The notes beneath the pieces were generated by a model. That model saw only the letters and a program-made list of their open reading frames with translations, was not told the DNA's origin and made no database searches. A DNA stretch of 64,000 nt from assembly GCF_029784155.1 (NCBI RefSeq), contig NW_026597100.1, positions 1 to 64,000 of the forward strand. Reading direction: 5' to 3'. This document shows, one piece after another, positions 39,992 through 52,800 of this stretch; position 1 is the first letter of the stretch, and the number at the start of each line of letters is the position of its first letter. The position numbers and the translations under genes are program-made. The DNA comes from Uranotaenia lowii (Eukaryota > Arthropoda > Insecta > Diptera > Culicidae).

Positions 39992-42900
39992 GTAAGTAGC
40001 TACATCATACCGAAGCGAACTTTTTTTTTACAGTATTGTGCAAAATTTTATTGATCATACATAAAATCGTTTGTTTACATCGCGGAATTTCACTCACACT
40101 AGCTTAGTCGGATCCTTAACCTCAATGTCACGTTCGTTTTCTATTTTGAGATTAGAGCTTAACTAAATCCAAACATAACCTATATGATGCACAGTTGAAA
40201 GTGGATGTTTCACGTTAGCTCAGCTGTATCGAGGAAGTGTATTGAAATCCCAATAAAGCTCTGAATATCACACATTGAAATTCTCATCCTTATAAGAAAT
40301 TATCGCTTCGCTTTCTCATATTTTTATTTGCTTTGAAATGCTTTCAAATTTATTTTAGTTTTGGCTTTGCGTAACATCTAAGCATAATTTAACATTGACA
40401 TGTTTAGTCCATTATTAGGGTGGCAATGGATGTATAATTTTATGGTCGATTTTTAAATACCGACCTCATACATTTTGTAGATTGGCCCAAAAAAACTGGA
40501 CAGTGTAAAACTTCAGCTCAATCGGACTTGATTTAGGAGTGCCTCAAAACGATCAAATTTTAGGTTTTTTGATCCTCAAAAATTATCAAAGGGAAAAAAT
40601 GCATATAACATCAAAATCTGGTTTTAAACCGAAAAAAAAATTCGTCAAAAATTGACTTCGAAATTTCAAAAATCACGTAAGGGGGCGGAGAAAGGAAATC
40701 GGAAAAAATCGAAATTTTAATTTTGATGTCAAATGACTTAGAAATGCATGCAATTTTTGGCCAAAAATCGTCTATTTGGGAATTAGCCGTTTTTTTTTTA
40801 AACCGTCCGTTTATTAATCAAATTTTATTTATTATTTCAATAATATTAGTTTTATTAATTAAATTTTTCCATGAATTTTCTTCTACATTTTTTTTTTTTT
40901 TGTTTTCAGGGATGCTTCTCCAAAACGAAAAAAGGCTACCCCACAAAAGTCGGCATCCAAAGAAAAACTGGTAGAACCACCAAAGGTTTTGGTGACCTCT
41001 GCAAAGGAGAAGGAAGATCAACAACAAGAAACACTTCCAACCAGAAAACGAAAAAGAGCCAGAGACTCGTTTGAGGAAACGCCTTCGCTGGTGGCCGATG
41101 GCAATCCCTTACTGCACAACATTAACGGCTATGTGGTAGATCTTCGTATAGCCGCCCAACACGACACATTCCGCTTGCCGAACGGAAAGTTGATTCAGGT
41201 GCGCCGGCAGCCCAAGAAAAAGGCTCCGACAGAAGTGTTAGATTTAGAAACTCCGACTTCTCCCCCCATCCAAGAGCAAACATCAGCCGCTAATTCTAGG
41301 GCCTCGCCAATAATTATGCGAACTGGTCGAAATGTGCCCTCCAAAACCTATGTCAATCGAAAAAGTTGTAGCAACGCATCATCAAGCGGTTTAAGTGACA
41401 AAAGACAAACCCATATGGCACCCATCACAGCTTCAGCGCTTGATCCTAAGCCTGATTGGAACCCACCCAATTTAATTGTTCCTTCGCTTACCGCATTACA
41501 GGAACTGAGACACAAGAAGAGGGGAAGTAATCCTATTCATAATTTTCAAAGGGTTTTCGATAGCCGTCTGATCGAAGCGGCTGAAATTTCGCTGCACGTG
41601 ATTCCCAAAATCAACAACTTACTTAATTCCACTTCATACAAACAGACCAATAAATTCCCTCACCTGAAAGACTTGTATCATACCGTTTCTTATGTGATAA
41701 AATACGTCAAAGATCGGTTCCAGCAGCTGGAAGAAAAATGCATATCAGACATCCGGCGGATGGGATACAACAAAATCACAGATTTGGGACCAATCTTGAG
41801 CAACCGAATATCAGATAATCTTACGGATCATGCCGAAGAGTTTGTAGTCAGCAGCGAAAGCCTGCAAAAGGAATCAAATGGTTCAACACCAAAGAAAGGA
41901 AGCCTTCCGCCGGATTCTGCCGACGACGAGGACGAGGAAGACGATTGTGCAATCGTAGAAGAGAAAACTGATTTGATTGAGCTGGATTCAGAGGACGAAT
42001 CCGATCAGGAGGAGAAGGAGGTGGAGGAGGAAAGCGATGAATCGGACGACAACGAGGGAAAGCCGGTGAAAAAGGATGATGTTTCGCGGATCACGGCAGA
42101 AACGGCCAAAATACCGGTACTTGAGCTTGTTTTATTTTATTTCAATTACTTTTTAAACCTAACATCATGTTGCAAATTGTAAGTCGATGAACATATGTCT
42201 GCTCCTTGAACATCTTTAGATTTGTTGTAATGAATTTCAATACATATCATGAAATCTACGGCTAAAGTTGGAATGTGGATACTTCAGCAAGCTCATTATT
42301 GTGTTCACACACCCACTTCAACCGATGGAAAAGCCGAAATCGATATTTTGTTTTTGCGTTTGTTGAAATTTTTCCGAACGCTATCCCGACAAGGACTCGA
42401 AAAGTAAGGTTCACGCAAAGCTTTAGCTTCCTGTTTCTCATCAGGAACAAAAGATCTGAGTCTAAGCTCATATAGCTCTTCGAAAGACAAAACTCCTGTT
42501 GAAACATTGCTTGCAATGTCTAGTACGATACCTAGAACATCTGCCGAATTTTTCAGTGGTTCGAAGATATTCTAATACAATCGAATTTTCTATCATTTGT
42601 TGTGCTTTTCTTGGGTATACCTACTTTCAATTTGAAATGCAACGTCCTATCATTTCACTGTGATAATTTAGATTCTCTCAATTACTAAGACACTTCGCTA
42701 CTTCGAGTTGTGAACAAAAATTGAAACTTAACTAACATACGTTCTCGTGAAGGGTGTACCAGTGTAGCACTCATTTATTGCCAACCGCAAATCTAAGAAC
42801 AGCCCAGGATATTTGGGAGAATTCTAATCACTTAATTTCTTCTACAGGACATCACTATACAACCTCGTTTTCCTAGCGACAAGGGAAGTCCTTCTTCGCC

Positions 42901-43750
42901 AGAAAGTGAAACAGAATCATCAAACCCACAAATGTCCACAAACAAAAGGCAGAACGCAGAGCAACGTCTTAAGTTCATACCGCCGAGTATTTCTCTTAAA
43001 CCGGTCGACAAACATCAACCAGCGCCAGTATCCCAAGCGAAAGCGGTTCAGCCAGCTGTTTCGCTGGTATCGATTGCAACACGCGAGGAACAACCTCTCA
43101 CAGTTGTTAAGGACAAAACCGCAGACCAAGCTCCAATACCGCTGTTCAAACTGTCGATGGCCCCTCAAAACAAGGCCTCGAAGTTGTCTTCATCAAACAA
43201 AGTCGCAAAACAAACAGTAAACGACACGTCTCTTAAAAAGCCTCTACAAACGAGTGACAAAACCGACGTATTCGACCTCAAAAAGGTACCTTCCGAAGGA
43301 TGCAAAACAACCATCCCGCTCGATACGACTGACGGCAAACGAGGAGGAGAGGTTGAGCTGGAAATAAACCGTATCGATTCCGATTCGGTTGCCCAGATTA
43401 TGGAAGTTGTGGGAGGGTACTACCAGCACCACGAGCTTCCGGATCCGGAACAGGGTGACGTAATGCAGGCCGCCGTCATCGATGTGAAAGTAGATGGCGA
43501 AAGCAGCGACGAAAGCCCCGACGAGGGACAACGGAAAGGACCACTCACAATACATTCGGTAGTGATTGAGGATGACGATTCTCTGCATGGCGGGGAAAAT
43601 GGTAACGATAACACGATCGAGGATGATGAGGAAACCGAAGAGCTGATTGAAATCATCGAAGGGGACGTCGATTTGGATCAAATCGACGATTACAAAGTCG
43701 TTGAGGTAATCGATGGTGACTACTATCTATTGTGCACTGAAGACAGTTGA
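39635..43750 (+). CDS. THAP-domain protein with ADD1-like conserved blocks (complete, 4 exons)
   Basis: Exons 39635-39714, 39779-39991, 40910-42116 and 42848-43750 join in frame to 2403 nt, 800 residues plus stop. Donors are GTGTGT, GTAAGT and GTACTT; acceptors TTTGCAG, GTTTTCAG and TCTACAG. Residues 1-91 are a THAP finger: C6, C11, C66, H69 (C-x4-C-x54-C-x2-H) and the closing AVP at 89-91. Residues 165-198 ([28 protein letters not shown]) and 288-400 match blocks in the ADD1-like gene next door. Then come an acidic region (434-484) and a second acidic C-terminal part. No ADD domain is present. THAP domains bind specific DNA, so a chromatin-linked DNA-binding nuclear protein is inferred. Polyadenylation signals AATAAA lie at 43897 and 43930. 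It converges on the ADD1-like gene. Confidence 0.9.
40910..42116 (+). CDS. THAP gene exon 3 (ADD1-like blocks, acidic tail)
   Basis: Residues 98-500. It starts with a basic, nuclear-localisation-like region (SPKRKKATPQKS, TRKRKRARD), then conserved block 1 (GYVVDLRIAAQ...[11 protein letters not shown]) and block 2 (LIVPSLTALQEL to LSNRI, with LKDLYHTVSYVIKYVKDRFQ). The end has DDCAIVEEKTDLIELDSEDE, a hydrophobic core beside acids that resembles a SUMO-interacting motif. It corresponds block for block to exon 3 of the ADD1-like gene. Confidence 0.9.
42848..43750 (+). CDS. THAP gene exon 4 (C-terminus)
   Basis: Residues 501-800, beginning DITIQPRFPSDKGSPSSPES. The first half is Ser/Thr/Lys-rich and low in complexity; the second half is strongly acidic (IEDDEETEELIEIIEGDVDL) and ends YLLCTEDS. 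No similarity to the C-terminal exons of the ADD1-like gene was evident. Confidence 0.85.
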   Translation, partial: DITIQPRFPSDKGSPSSPESETESSNPQMSTNKRQNAEQRLKFIPPSISLKPVDKHQPAPVSQAKAVQPAVSLVSIATREEQPLTVVKDKTADQAPIPLFKLSMAPQNKASKLSSSNKVAKQTVNDTSLKKPLQTSDKTDVFDLKKVPSEGCKTTIPLDTTDGKRGGEVELEINRIDSDSVAQIMEVVGGYYQHHELPDPEQGDVMQAAVIDVKVDGESSDESPDEGQRKGPLTIHSVVIEDDDSLHGGENGNDNTIEDDEETEELIEIIEGDVDLDQIDDYKVVEVIDGDYYLLCTEDS

Positions 43751-46173
43751 AAACTTCGCACCTCAGATCCGGTCTATGAAATCTGTAAAATATAGGATAG
43801 TCAGCTTAGATTTTTGTATATTTTAAAATAAGGTTAAAAATTATGGAATATTTTTTCATAAAGCTTTTTTAAATTCAAATATCCTAGCAATAAGCAAATA
43901 AATACTTAAGTTAAATTTGAAGAAGCGTTAATAAAAATTAATATATTAGAACACACCATGATCTTGTACTTACTTTTACGTCACATTTTCTATATTGCTT
44001 AAACTTAACGTAACTTTGAATATGGCGTTACCGCCACGAGCTTCAGGGCTCGTCTCTTCTTCATATCCATTTTGAATTCCAGACAAGCGCCTCTCTGCAG
44101 TTCTCCTTCATATCTCCTCGCAGCCTTTTTTCATAGTGTTCCGTCTCACGACATAACTTGATGAACAATATTTTCAAAATTCATGGTAACCGTTCTCCAA
44201 TTTCTCGGACATCCCACATTCGCCAGATCACGCTCCACTTGGTCTAACCACCTCGTTCGTTACGCCCCTGCTCGTCTCGTTCCTACCGGATTGGCAGCAA
44301 ACATCTGTTTTGCAGGACAGTCGTCCGGCATACTTGCAACATTTCCTGCCCAGCGTATCCGTCCAGCCTTCACCACCTTCTAGATACTGGGTTAGCTGTA
44401 GAGTGGTTCATCCTTCCTCCGTTCTCCTGCCGATTGTTCTTAACATTCGGCGCTCGAATATGCCAAATCCATCTGCATTTATGTTCCTATATCTCGATTT
44501 ATTTGGCATTTTGATGACCCCAGCGGTATAGTTCAACGTTTAAGATCCAAATGACAAGCTAACAGGAACGAATATTTTGCAATGCACGTGCACAAAGTTT
44601 CGCACACTTACAAGATTAGGATTATTGTCCGTAGATATCTAACTACCGTAACCGGGATATCTTTCGTTTCTCTGATCGTTATCGAATAGTGCCAAGATAT
44701 AGCAAAGAACAGAAATAACAACTGAACTGGATCTTCTTCAACGACTTTTACGTAAGTTCAGCCAGTGGTATCTTTTCGGTACGTTTCAGCTGATTAAAAC
44801 CAATTGAAAAAGATTACATTTAAATGACGATCGAATAAATTTATTTTGTATTTTTTTCTCTTAAAAGTAGTTTTTACTAATTTACAAACGCGAGTGGCAG
44901 CGACTCACAATTATGTGCATATAGCTGAAGAACAACTTTCGAGTCAATCTAAAGTCTAGAAACATAAAGCGAAATGCGTGCCTTTATTCTTACTAGTTTA
45001 AATATAGATAAGTATTCTATATACGGATGGTATCTACAGACTTAAGTCTTATTTAAAAACTAAAATTGATAATTATAACAAACCCATAACTAGTTTTTTT
45101 TTTATTTGATTTTTACGCACTACCGGGACTAACGTCAATTGAATTGATCGCTTTAATAGTCTGTTTTTTTATCTCTCGTTCTTTTAGCTACGACGCTTAG
45201 TCGAGAGTCACGCTCTAATTCACAAAATTAGAGATTACGTTGATGCATAAGTTTGCTTACATGCGCATTTCCTTACGGCCACATACATTCTGTTATTGAG
45301 GGTCTTGTTAGATAAACTTTGATCATCGTTCATAGGTAAAATAAATTACTACACAATAAGTTCTTAAACGTGATATCATGTTTCAACCGATTTTGCGCCA
45401 GGTTGATTCGGGTTGATACTCGTTTTAAAAATCGCTCCTTCATCCCCGTGGGCCGAAGTATTACAATTTTTCACGTAATCAACATATATCAACAAAGGAA
45501 AGCATCAGGATGGTTCATTCAATGTGCGTCTGTACTCGATTTTCAATTTTGAACCAATTCAAGAATCAATGAAAATTCCCAACATTAATCGAGATCATAC
45601 AGCAAAATGTGTAACACTGAGAAATAATGGATAAAATAAAGTGAAACAATAACTTTATTTAATACTAACCGGGTTAGAATTTAGTGCAAGGAATTATCTG
45701 ATCTCAATTGAAACCGATTATTTTATTTTAAAAAAATCTTACCGTAAGTATTATAAAACTTTATACAACGAACTAACTCACTGCGTCGGAGATAGTAAGT
45801 AAAATATTATTGTAACAAATTGCAAACTGCCATTCATTAATCCAGTTGTCGGGAATAGTTTCCGTAGCATGAACCAAGCCAACAAAAAAATCTGGTTCTA
45901 GAAAGAATAATTAAAATATAATTTCCACGGCATTTTAAGGGCCGTTTTTTTTCAGAAATACCAGTTCAAATAATATTGGAAATGTGGTTCGGCTGAAACC
46001 TGACTAAGCACCATCTGATGCCTTAATGAACGTAACCCTTACGAGAATGCTTATTTGAATCAGGAAATCCTACGCCTTCTAGAGGAGCGTAAGTTAAGAG
46101 CGTTTAGCAGAGAACCTACTTAGATTTACGCGCTTACTATCTACCTTTGTACAATGAACGGAAAACGTAGGGT
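43751..46173. other. Convergent 3' region between the THAP and ADD1-like genes
   Basis: Holds both 3' untranslated regions and spacer. AATAAA signals for the THAP gene lie just after its stop. A retrotransposon relic sits at 44040-44530. The rest is AT-rich with no gene. Confidence 0.5.
44040..44530 (-). pseudogene. Non-LTR retrotransposon C-terminal relic
   Basis: The minus strand, in broken frames, reads ADGFGIFERRMLRTIGR, then YAGRLSCKTD and GRNETSRGVTNEVVRPS, and finally CGMSEKLENGYHEF. The order FERR(M/V)LR.I ... AGR ... GR...R...W(L/V)(D/E) ... C....NW resembles the region downstream of the reverse transcriptase in I- or ingi-type ORF2 proteins. Several stops are present. Weak, motif-order evidence only. 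Confidence 0.35.
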
Positions 46174-46853
46174 TTAACACCCTTCGAGAGCAACTTCCGT
46201 TGAACTGGCGCTAGCTTGCTTGTCATTGACAATAGCTTCCGAAGATTTTTGACTAAAATTTTCATCCGAAGTGATTTCTTCCAGCCCATTATCAAGTGAT
46301 GGCTGAGCACTTTCACCATTCAGTAGCTGGGGTTTCTCAGCCACTGTTTCCGGCTGAGAGTCAGCATCGACTTCCATTTTTTCGGATTCTTCAGCTGGGG
46401 TCACTTCTTTAGACTCAACAACGTTTTCTTCTGGTTTTTCTTCTCCTTCGATGCGTTCCGGTTCTCCAACGGCTTCTTCGGTCGACTCAAACATATTCTG
46501 CAACTTTTGGAAAGTGTCTTCGATGCATGAAAACAGATCCTGGCCGGTTGGTTCCTCGGGTAATACCGATTGATCGGTAACAGGCTCTGTCACAACGGGT
46601 TTGACTACTGGCTCCGATTCAACAGGAATGTCTTGTTGTTCAGTTGAGTCTTCGGTTGAATTTTTATTGATCAAATCCGCTTCTGGGCTGGGTTCTTCAT
46701 TCGATTGAACAGTTTCTTCAACTGGCTCAGCGGTCTGATCCTCATCCATAGGCTCAGCTTCCACTTCAGTTTTAGTATCAGGCTCTTGAATCGGTTTGTC
46801 CGAAGGTTCATCGATGTCTTCTACGGTTGTTGATTGTTGTTGGTGTTTATTTT
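46174..46853 (-). CDS. ADD1-like gene exon 5 (acidic C-terminus)
   Basis: Starts after a TTAACAG acceptor with [20 protein letters not shown] and ends TEVALEGC. Strongly acidic and Pro/Ser/Thr-rich, predicted disordered. It contains EPMDEDQ and KMEVDADSQ, echoing QMEVDADDE in exon 4. Confidence 0.88.
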
Positions 46854-49800
46854 CTGTTAAAAAAAAACAAAGCAAAAAATGTTAAGACAATGTAGGTATT
46901 AATCGAATGTTCTATTCCATTCTATTTTGTTCATTTATAGAGGGGTTTCATCAACTTGGTCATTTTTTCTCTCTTAATGCGAAAGTTTTTTGAAAATAAT
47001 TACCTTCAACTTCAGTTTCCTTGGTGCTGTCTAAAGACACAACAGAAATAACTTTTTCTGTCTCTTCCACATGTGCCTCGTCGTCAGCGTCAACTTCCAT
47101 CTGTTCTTCTCCCGGAGCAGATGTTTTTTCGTTACTAGCTGTTTTGGCTTGAACGTCCGATTCAATGGCCTTTTCACTTGTAGATTCTTCTGCTTTAGTT
47201 ACAGGATCATCCTCTGTGACCTTTTCCGAAGTTTCTTCTGACTCGGCGGGTTTGTCTTCTGTCTCAGCAGATTTGTCCAATCCGCACGATTCGTCTTTTT
47301 TCTCGAGCGATTCGCCCTGTAGTTCAGTCGTGTTGTCTTCTTTCTCAGACGGTTCGTCTTTCGCAGACTCGTCCACATTTACAGATTCTTTCTCCTCCTT
47401 TTGAGAAATATCTTCTTCCTTCTCTTCCTTCTTTTCTGTCGGTTGTACAGTCTCCGTTTCATTGACTTTGTCAGAAACATCATCCTGTTGCTTTTCGTTC
47501 TTCTGATCGGTGTTTGTCTCTCCAACTAAAACAGCATCATCTGACTTCACAGCAGTTTCTTCAACCGCATCAGCTTCAGCAGTAGTTTCTTCCGCTGTAA
47601 GATCTTCCATTTGCTCATCATCCTTCAATTTCTCTCCTTCTTCTACAACAGCTTCCTTCTTTGCTGAATCATCAGTTCCTTGTTTTTCATTCTCTGCCTC
47701 ATCAGTTACTTTCTCCGTATCGTTAACAGTCGACTTTTCGACTGGTTCTTCAACAGCAACTTTCTCCACCAAACTGTCTTCCTCAGTTTTTCCTTTCTGT
47801 TCATCTCCATCGATCGATTTTACGCATTCGAGGTTTTCACTTGAATCAAGAATTTCAACCAGATCATCAGTAGCTGGTTCAGACGAGCCCTTTGAGCTGT
47901 CGGTTTCTTTATCATTCGAAACTTCTGGTTTATCTGTTTCGTCCGAATTACCAGCATCCTTTTTCTCAGATTTGTCTCCAGCATCGCTAGCCATTGAAGT
48001 GACTTCAGCGATTTCGATATTGGAAATGGTGGCTTTCGGATCCGCTTCTTTCGGCTGATCTTCGGTTTTTTCTTGGGTGGTTTCAACAGATTCCTTCGAT
48101 TTTTCTGCCTCACTGATGCTAACCTGGAGGAAATCTTCCATGCACATTTCACCACCAGATGGGTTCACTGAAAAAATATTATAAATTAAAAATTAAAATA
48201 CATATCAACATTTTTTATATGATATTAAACCAACCTTCATCCTTCTCGCCGAGAAGAGCTGCAACAGCAGCTTCCGTCTCAACGGCATCTTTGTCGTTGT
48301 CTTCATCATCGGAATCCAAAGTTACCACTTCGGCACTCTGCTCAACAATTTCGACATCATCCTCATCGTCACTCTTGTCTTCGTCGGGATTACGATTGCT
48401 GATTTGTTCGCCCATCATGACAAAGTCCGACTCCTTGGTGAAGCCCATCTTTTTGACATCATCAACGCACTTTTCCTGGAGTGTCTTGAAGCGCCCGATA
48501 GCATAAGTCAGCAGGTAGGAAACGTGAATGTACAGTTCCTTCAAATCCCGAACGTTACGGATGTTTTTGAAAGAATTGGAGTTTGTCAGGGTGTTGATTT
48601 TGTTAACGATATGTTGACAAATTTCAACACCAGATAGCAGCTTGCCTTCAAAATCTTTCCTGGACTTACCCAGAGGAGAATCCTCGTGGGGTCCATTGAC
48701 CATTCGTTGTAGAACTGCTAACGTGGGAAGTTGCAGAGCCGGGTTCGGCTGTCCAGCTACGATGGTCGGTTGAGGCTGACCCGTTGCTTGAAGCAACATC
48801 TGCTGCTGGCGTTGTTGCTGAAGCAGTTGTTGCTGCTGTTGAGCTTGTTGGGCAGCTTGGGCCTGTTGACGCTGTTGCTGAAGTCTCTGTTCTTGTAGCT
48901 GTTGCTGCTGCTGAATCGCGATGTTAATATGAGAAGCTGAGTTGGGAGTTCCGTTTTGAAAACGAACTGTAGTCGGGGTTTGAGTTGGTGGATTGTAGAA
49001 ATTATTGGCTGGCTTCGGGGCAATAGTGATATTTGTACGATTTGGAATCGGAGTGGCAGCTGGGGTAGCAGCAGTAGGTGCTTGCTTTCGCACCTGGATC
49101 AATTTGCCATTCGGTAACCGATAGGTTCCTTGCTGAGCAGCTGTATGTAAGTCGATCCTGTAACCATTTATGGTGTGATAAACCGGAGCAGGTCCTCCGT
49201 TAGCTGAATTTGTATTGTTGGTACTCATAGGCATACGTAAAGGAACTGGATTAGACGCGTTGGGAACAGCTGGTCGGACAACTACCTGACGATTGCCAGA
49301 TAAAATCGGCTGCTGTGGTTTCGGCGCTGCAGCCACCACAGGCCTGTTAGCGACCTGTGCCGGTGGCGATGATTCCTCCGGATTCATGAACATACTCATG
49401 ATATCGGGTGTGCAAACGACCTCGTTGTTGTCGTTTTTCTTTTTACCAACTGGAGTTCCTTGTTGCATTTGTTGCTGTTGCTGCTGCTGGGGACTATTTT
49501 GCTGAGGCCTGATAATCATTTTAGGAATTTTTGCTGCTCCCGGAGACATTTCAGCGGCATCCGAAGCTCTTTTGACACCTTTTTTGCCAGCCGACTGCGG
49601 TGTTCCAGCCTTCTTGTTCTGTCCTTTGTTGGAACAGCATGTCGTGTTGTCTAATTTCATCAGGTTGTTGATGCCTTGCACCGAAAGGTTTTTGTCTTTC
49701 ATGTCCCTGTAAAAAGATAAATGGAACGTGTTACAGCGATAGCATTTTGACTAGAAAAACTGTCGAGTTCTATCGACATAATTTTCTACATAAAACAAAA

Positions 49801-52800
49801 TATTTCATGCATGACAAAAGTTGAATGCTGCATCATGGACGACGAAACATATGTGAAGGCCAACTTCAAACAAATCCCCGGCAACCTGTTTTTCACGGCC
49901 AAGGATAAGTTCAGCGTTCCGGAGCATGTCCGCGCTCCTAAGACGTCCAAACTTGCGAATAAATTCCTGGTTTGGCAAGCCATCTCCACGTGCGGGAAGC
50001 GGAGTGCACTTTTCGTGCCCACGACACGATGAACAGACGGGTGTACATGAAAGAGTGCCTCCATAAGCAGCTGCGGCGCTCTGCGAGTGGAAACGTGTCT
50101 GCTTTATGCAGATGTACGGCCGAGAGAACTACAACCCCCCTTTATGAAGACCCTTGCAATGATCGCGGACTATGAACATGGAAAACTATTGGAAACCGAC
50201 TCCATTTGGTGAAGGTGTAACGCTGAACCGTGCCGATGTACCTGGAAGGCTGGCAGGTCGTTAAGTCAAGCTAGTTCCAAACGGTAGCCTGTGGGGCCCC
50301 AGAACACACCCCACAGTATCCCAGACCTTGCTGCCCTAAGCAGGTCACTGGCGCAGTGGACCGTTTATTTACCTCGCTACTCGTGGGATTAACTATGAAC
50401 ATTAACAATAGACAAAATAAAACACGGATGGAGGGGAGTGAGGCGGAAAGGAACGCTTGTCCTAATCCGTTTGGCAGGAGCGGGCTAAGGCGCTCGCCGG
50501 TTAGGCAACCCGCCGAGCCAGTGAGGACGCCTGTCGAAAGCGATGAGAGCGGAGACCCCTTCGCTCAGGTTCAGCAGGCAGTCGAGGAACTCCTAAGCTC
50601 CTCGGAGCTTCAGGATCCTGAGACCCCTGCTGAGCTAGCTGTTGCGATGGCGGGTATGCAGGACCTTGTGGATTGTGTAAGGAAGAAATCCAACATCCAC
50701 AAGGAAGTGCGCGAGAAACTCGCCAATGTGATGGTGATGTTTGTGAAAGCAAACAGAGCAGTGGCGAGCTTGCTCACTGCACCGGAGTGCCGGACGAAGG
50801 CACGTGAGGACGCAGCGACCCCTCTTCGGGCGGATACAACCCGACCAAAGAAGGTCAGCGTCTGCTTGCGAAGGATGGCGGAAAGGAGGTTGACGGAAAC
50901 GGCAAGCGGAAGAGAGGTTCTCCAGGCGAAACGAGACCAGGAACTCTTAAAAAGCGGGCCCGGGATCCTACGGTCCGGCAGGATCCGGGCGGGAACGAAA
51001 ACGAGATTGCAGGAAATGCGAAAGGCCAAGTTCCTGAGGCGCCAACCGGGTGGCAGACGGTTCAGCGCAAAACCCAAACCCAAGCCCAAGCCCAACCGGG
51101 TCAGGGACAAGGGGGAGGCCTTGGTGGTAAAGGCACCGGAAGGGACCTAAGCTGATGTCCTCCGCCAGATGAGGTCAAGCGATAGGCTGGTGGGCCTAGG
51201 AGGGGACGTGAGGAGAATCCGTCGAACGCGTTTCGGCGAGATGATCCTCGAGCTCCGACGTGGTTCGCAGGTAAAGAGCGCGGAATATAGTGCGCTTACG
51301 CAGGAGATCGTAAGCGAAGCCGCGGAAATCCGTGCCTTCAGCACCACGGTTACCGTCAGGGTAAAAAACCTTGACGAGATAGCCACGGATGCTGTGGTAC
51401 AAGAGGCACTTAAAGATCTGTGTAAGATCGAGACTGACCAGATCTCGGTGAGGATGTGGGAGGGCCCTCCCGGGACACAGGTGGCATTTGTGAAGCTTCC
51501 GTTTCCGGCAGCAAACGCCGCACTCAAGTGTGGGCGGCTAAAGCTGGGTTGGTCTATCTGCCAGATAGCCATCCCTCAGCAACCGGAAAGATGCTTCAGG
51601 TGCGTGGAATTTGGGCACAAATCTTTCGCGTGCAAGGGCACAGACAGGAGTGGTTTGTGTTGGTGGTGTGGTGAAGCCGGTCATCAGGCGGCTAGCTGCA
51701 TCAAAGGCGCAAAGTGTCTCCACTGCGGTGGGGGACACAGGGCTGGCAACCCTAGGTGCCCCGCCTTTCAAAAGGCGTCGGCTACACCTTCACGGGGCTA
51801 GAAGCGGTCCAGCTCAACCTCAACCACTGCCACTCAGCACATCAGCTGTTGCGGTACGGTGTAGTACGTATAAACGAGTATTGCCGTGGAGCGCTTTGCG
51901 CGAGTATGGTCTTCCCATCATGGGTATAGCCTTTGTTGCAGGTCCGGATGGGAAATATGGCCAAAGGCCCCAGGTGGACTTTATGGTGTAGGGGTACCAT
52001 AGTATCAAGAGTCACCAATTGCACCCATGGACCCAGAGTAGCAAACTGGGGGCCGCGGTCGCTCGCCGCGCCTTGGATTGCAATCCGTTAAAAATGATTT
52101 ACCACCTGGGTGATCAACTAATAGAAAATAAGCGGCTGCTTCCCCTCCTGAAGGCCCACAACGTCCCAACAATCTTCTGGCCGGATTTGGACCAGATTTG
52201 GACTTCAGGACGTGCTGAAGTGGTATGCGGACAATAAGGTCAATTTCGTGCCGAAAATGTTCAACCCTCCCAACACTCCGGAGCTCCGCCCCATCGAGAA
52301 GTACTGGACGATTATGAAGGTAGTGAAGAGAGTCGAGCAACTGAAGAAAGTATGGGTTTATATGCAAGAAACGGTTGATTCAGAGGTTGTGCAGAATCTT
52401 AAGGCCGGGGTTAAGGACAAGGTGCGGGCATTTGCGTATGGACTATAAACAAAATACGAGTGAAATGGTAAAATAAAGTTTAATAGCTATTTTTCAATCC
52501 CTGAAAATTTGATGGCAATCGGATGAAAGCTCGAAGTTTGCGGATTAATTTTGTGTGTGGCAATTTCATCGTGGACACCCTTCATAACCTTTTGACCAAT
52601 TTGTTCCAATTTATTGAAAAATGGAATATTTTTTTTTAATTCCTTAGCTCCAAAACTATGACCCTTTTGGTTGCCACCCTAACCTATACATATAGCTTAA
52701 TTGTTCATGAAACACGGACATCGGAATCAACGGCCACAAGCAGACTACAGTGAGTTCTTTATTTCAGTAACTAAAATTAGAGTGACCGACTTACAATAGA

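Noticed and set aside
47165..48058. Long plus-strand Ser-rich frames opposite the ADD1-like exon 4
   Set aside because: They are antisense shadows of GAA/GAG-rich coding sequence and vanish at exon ends.
51820..52367. Minus-strand frames across the R1/mariner boundary
   Set aside because: They cross a transposon junction and are opposite to recognisable coding sequence.
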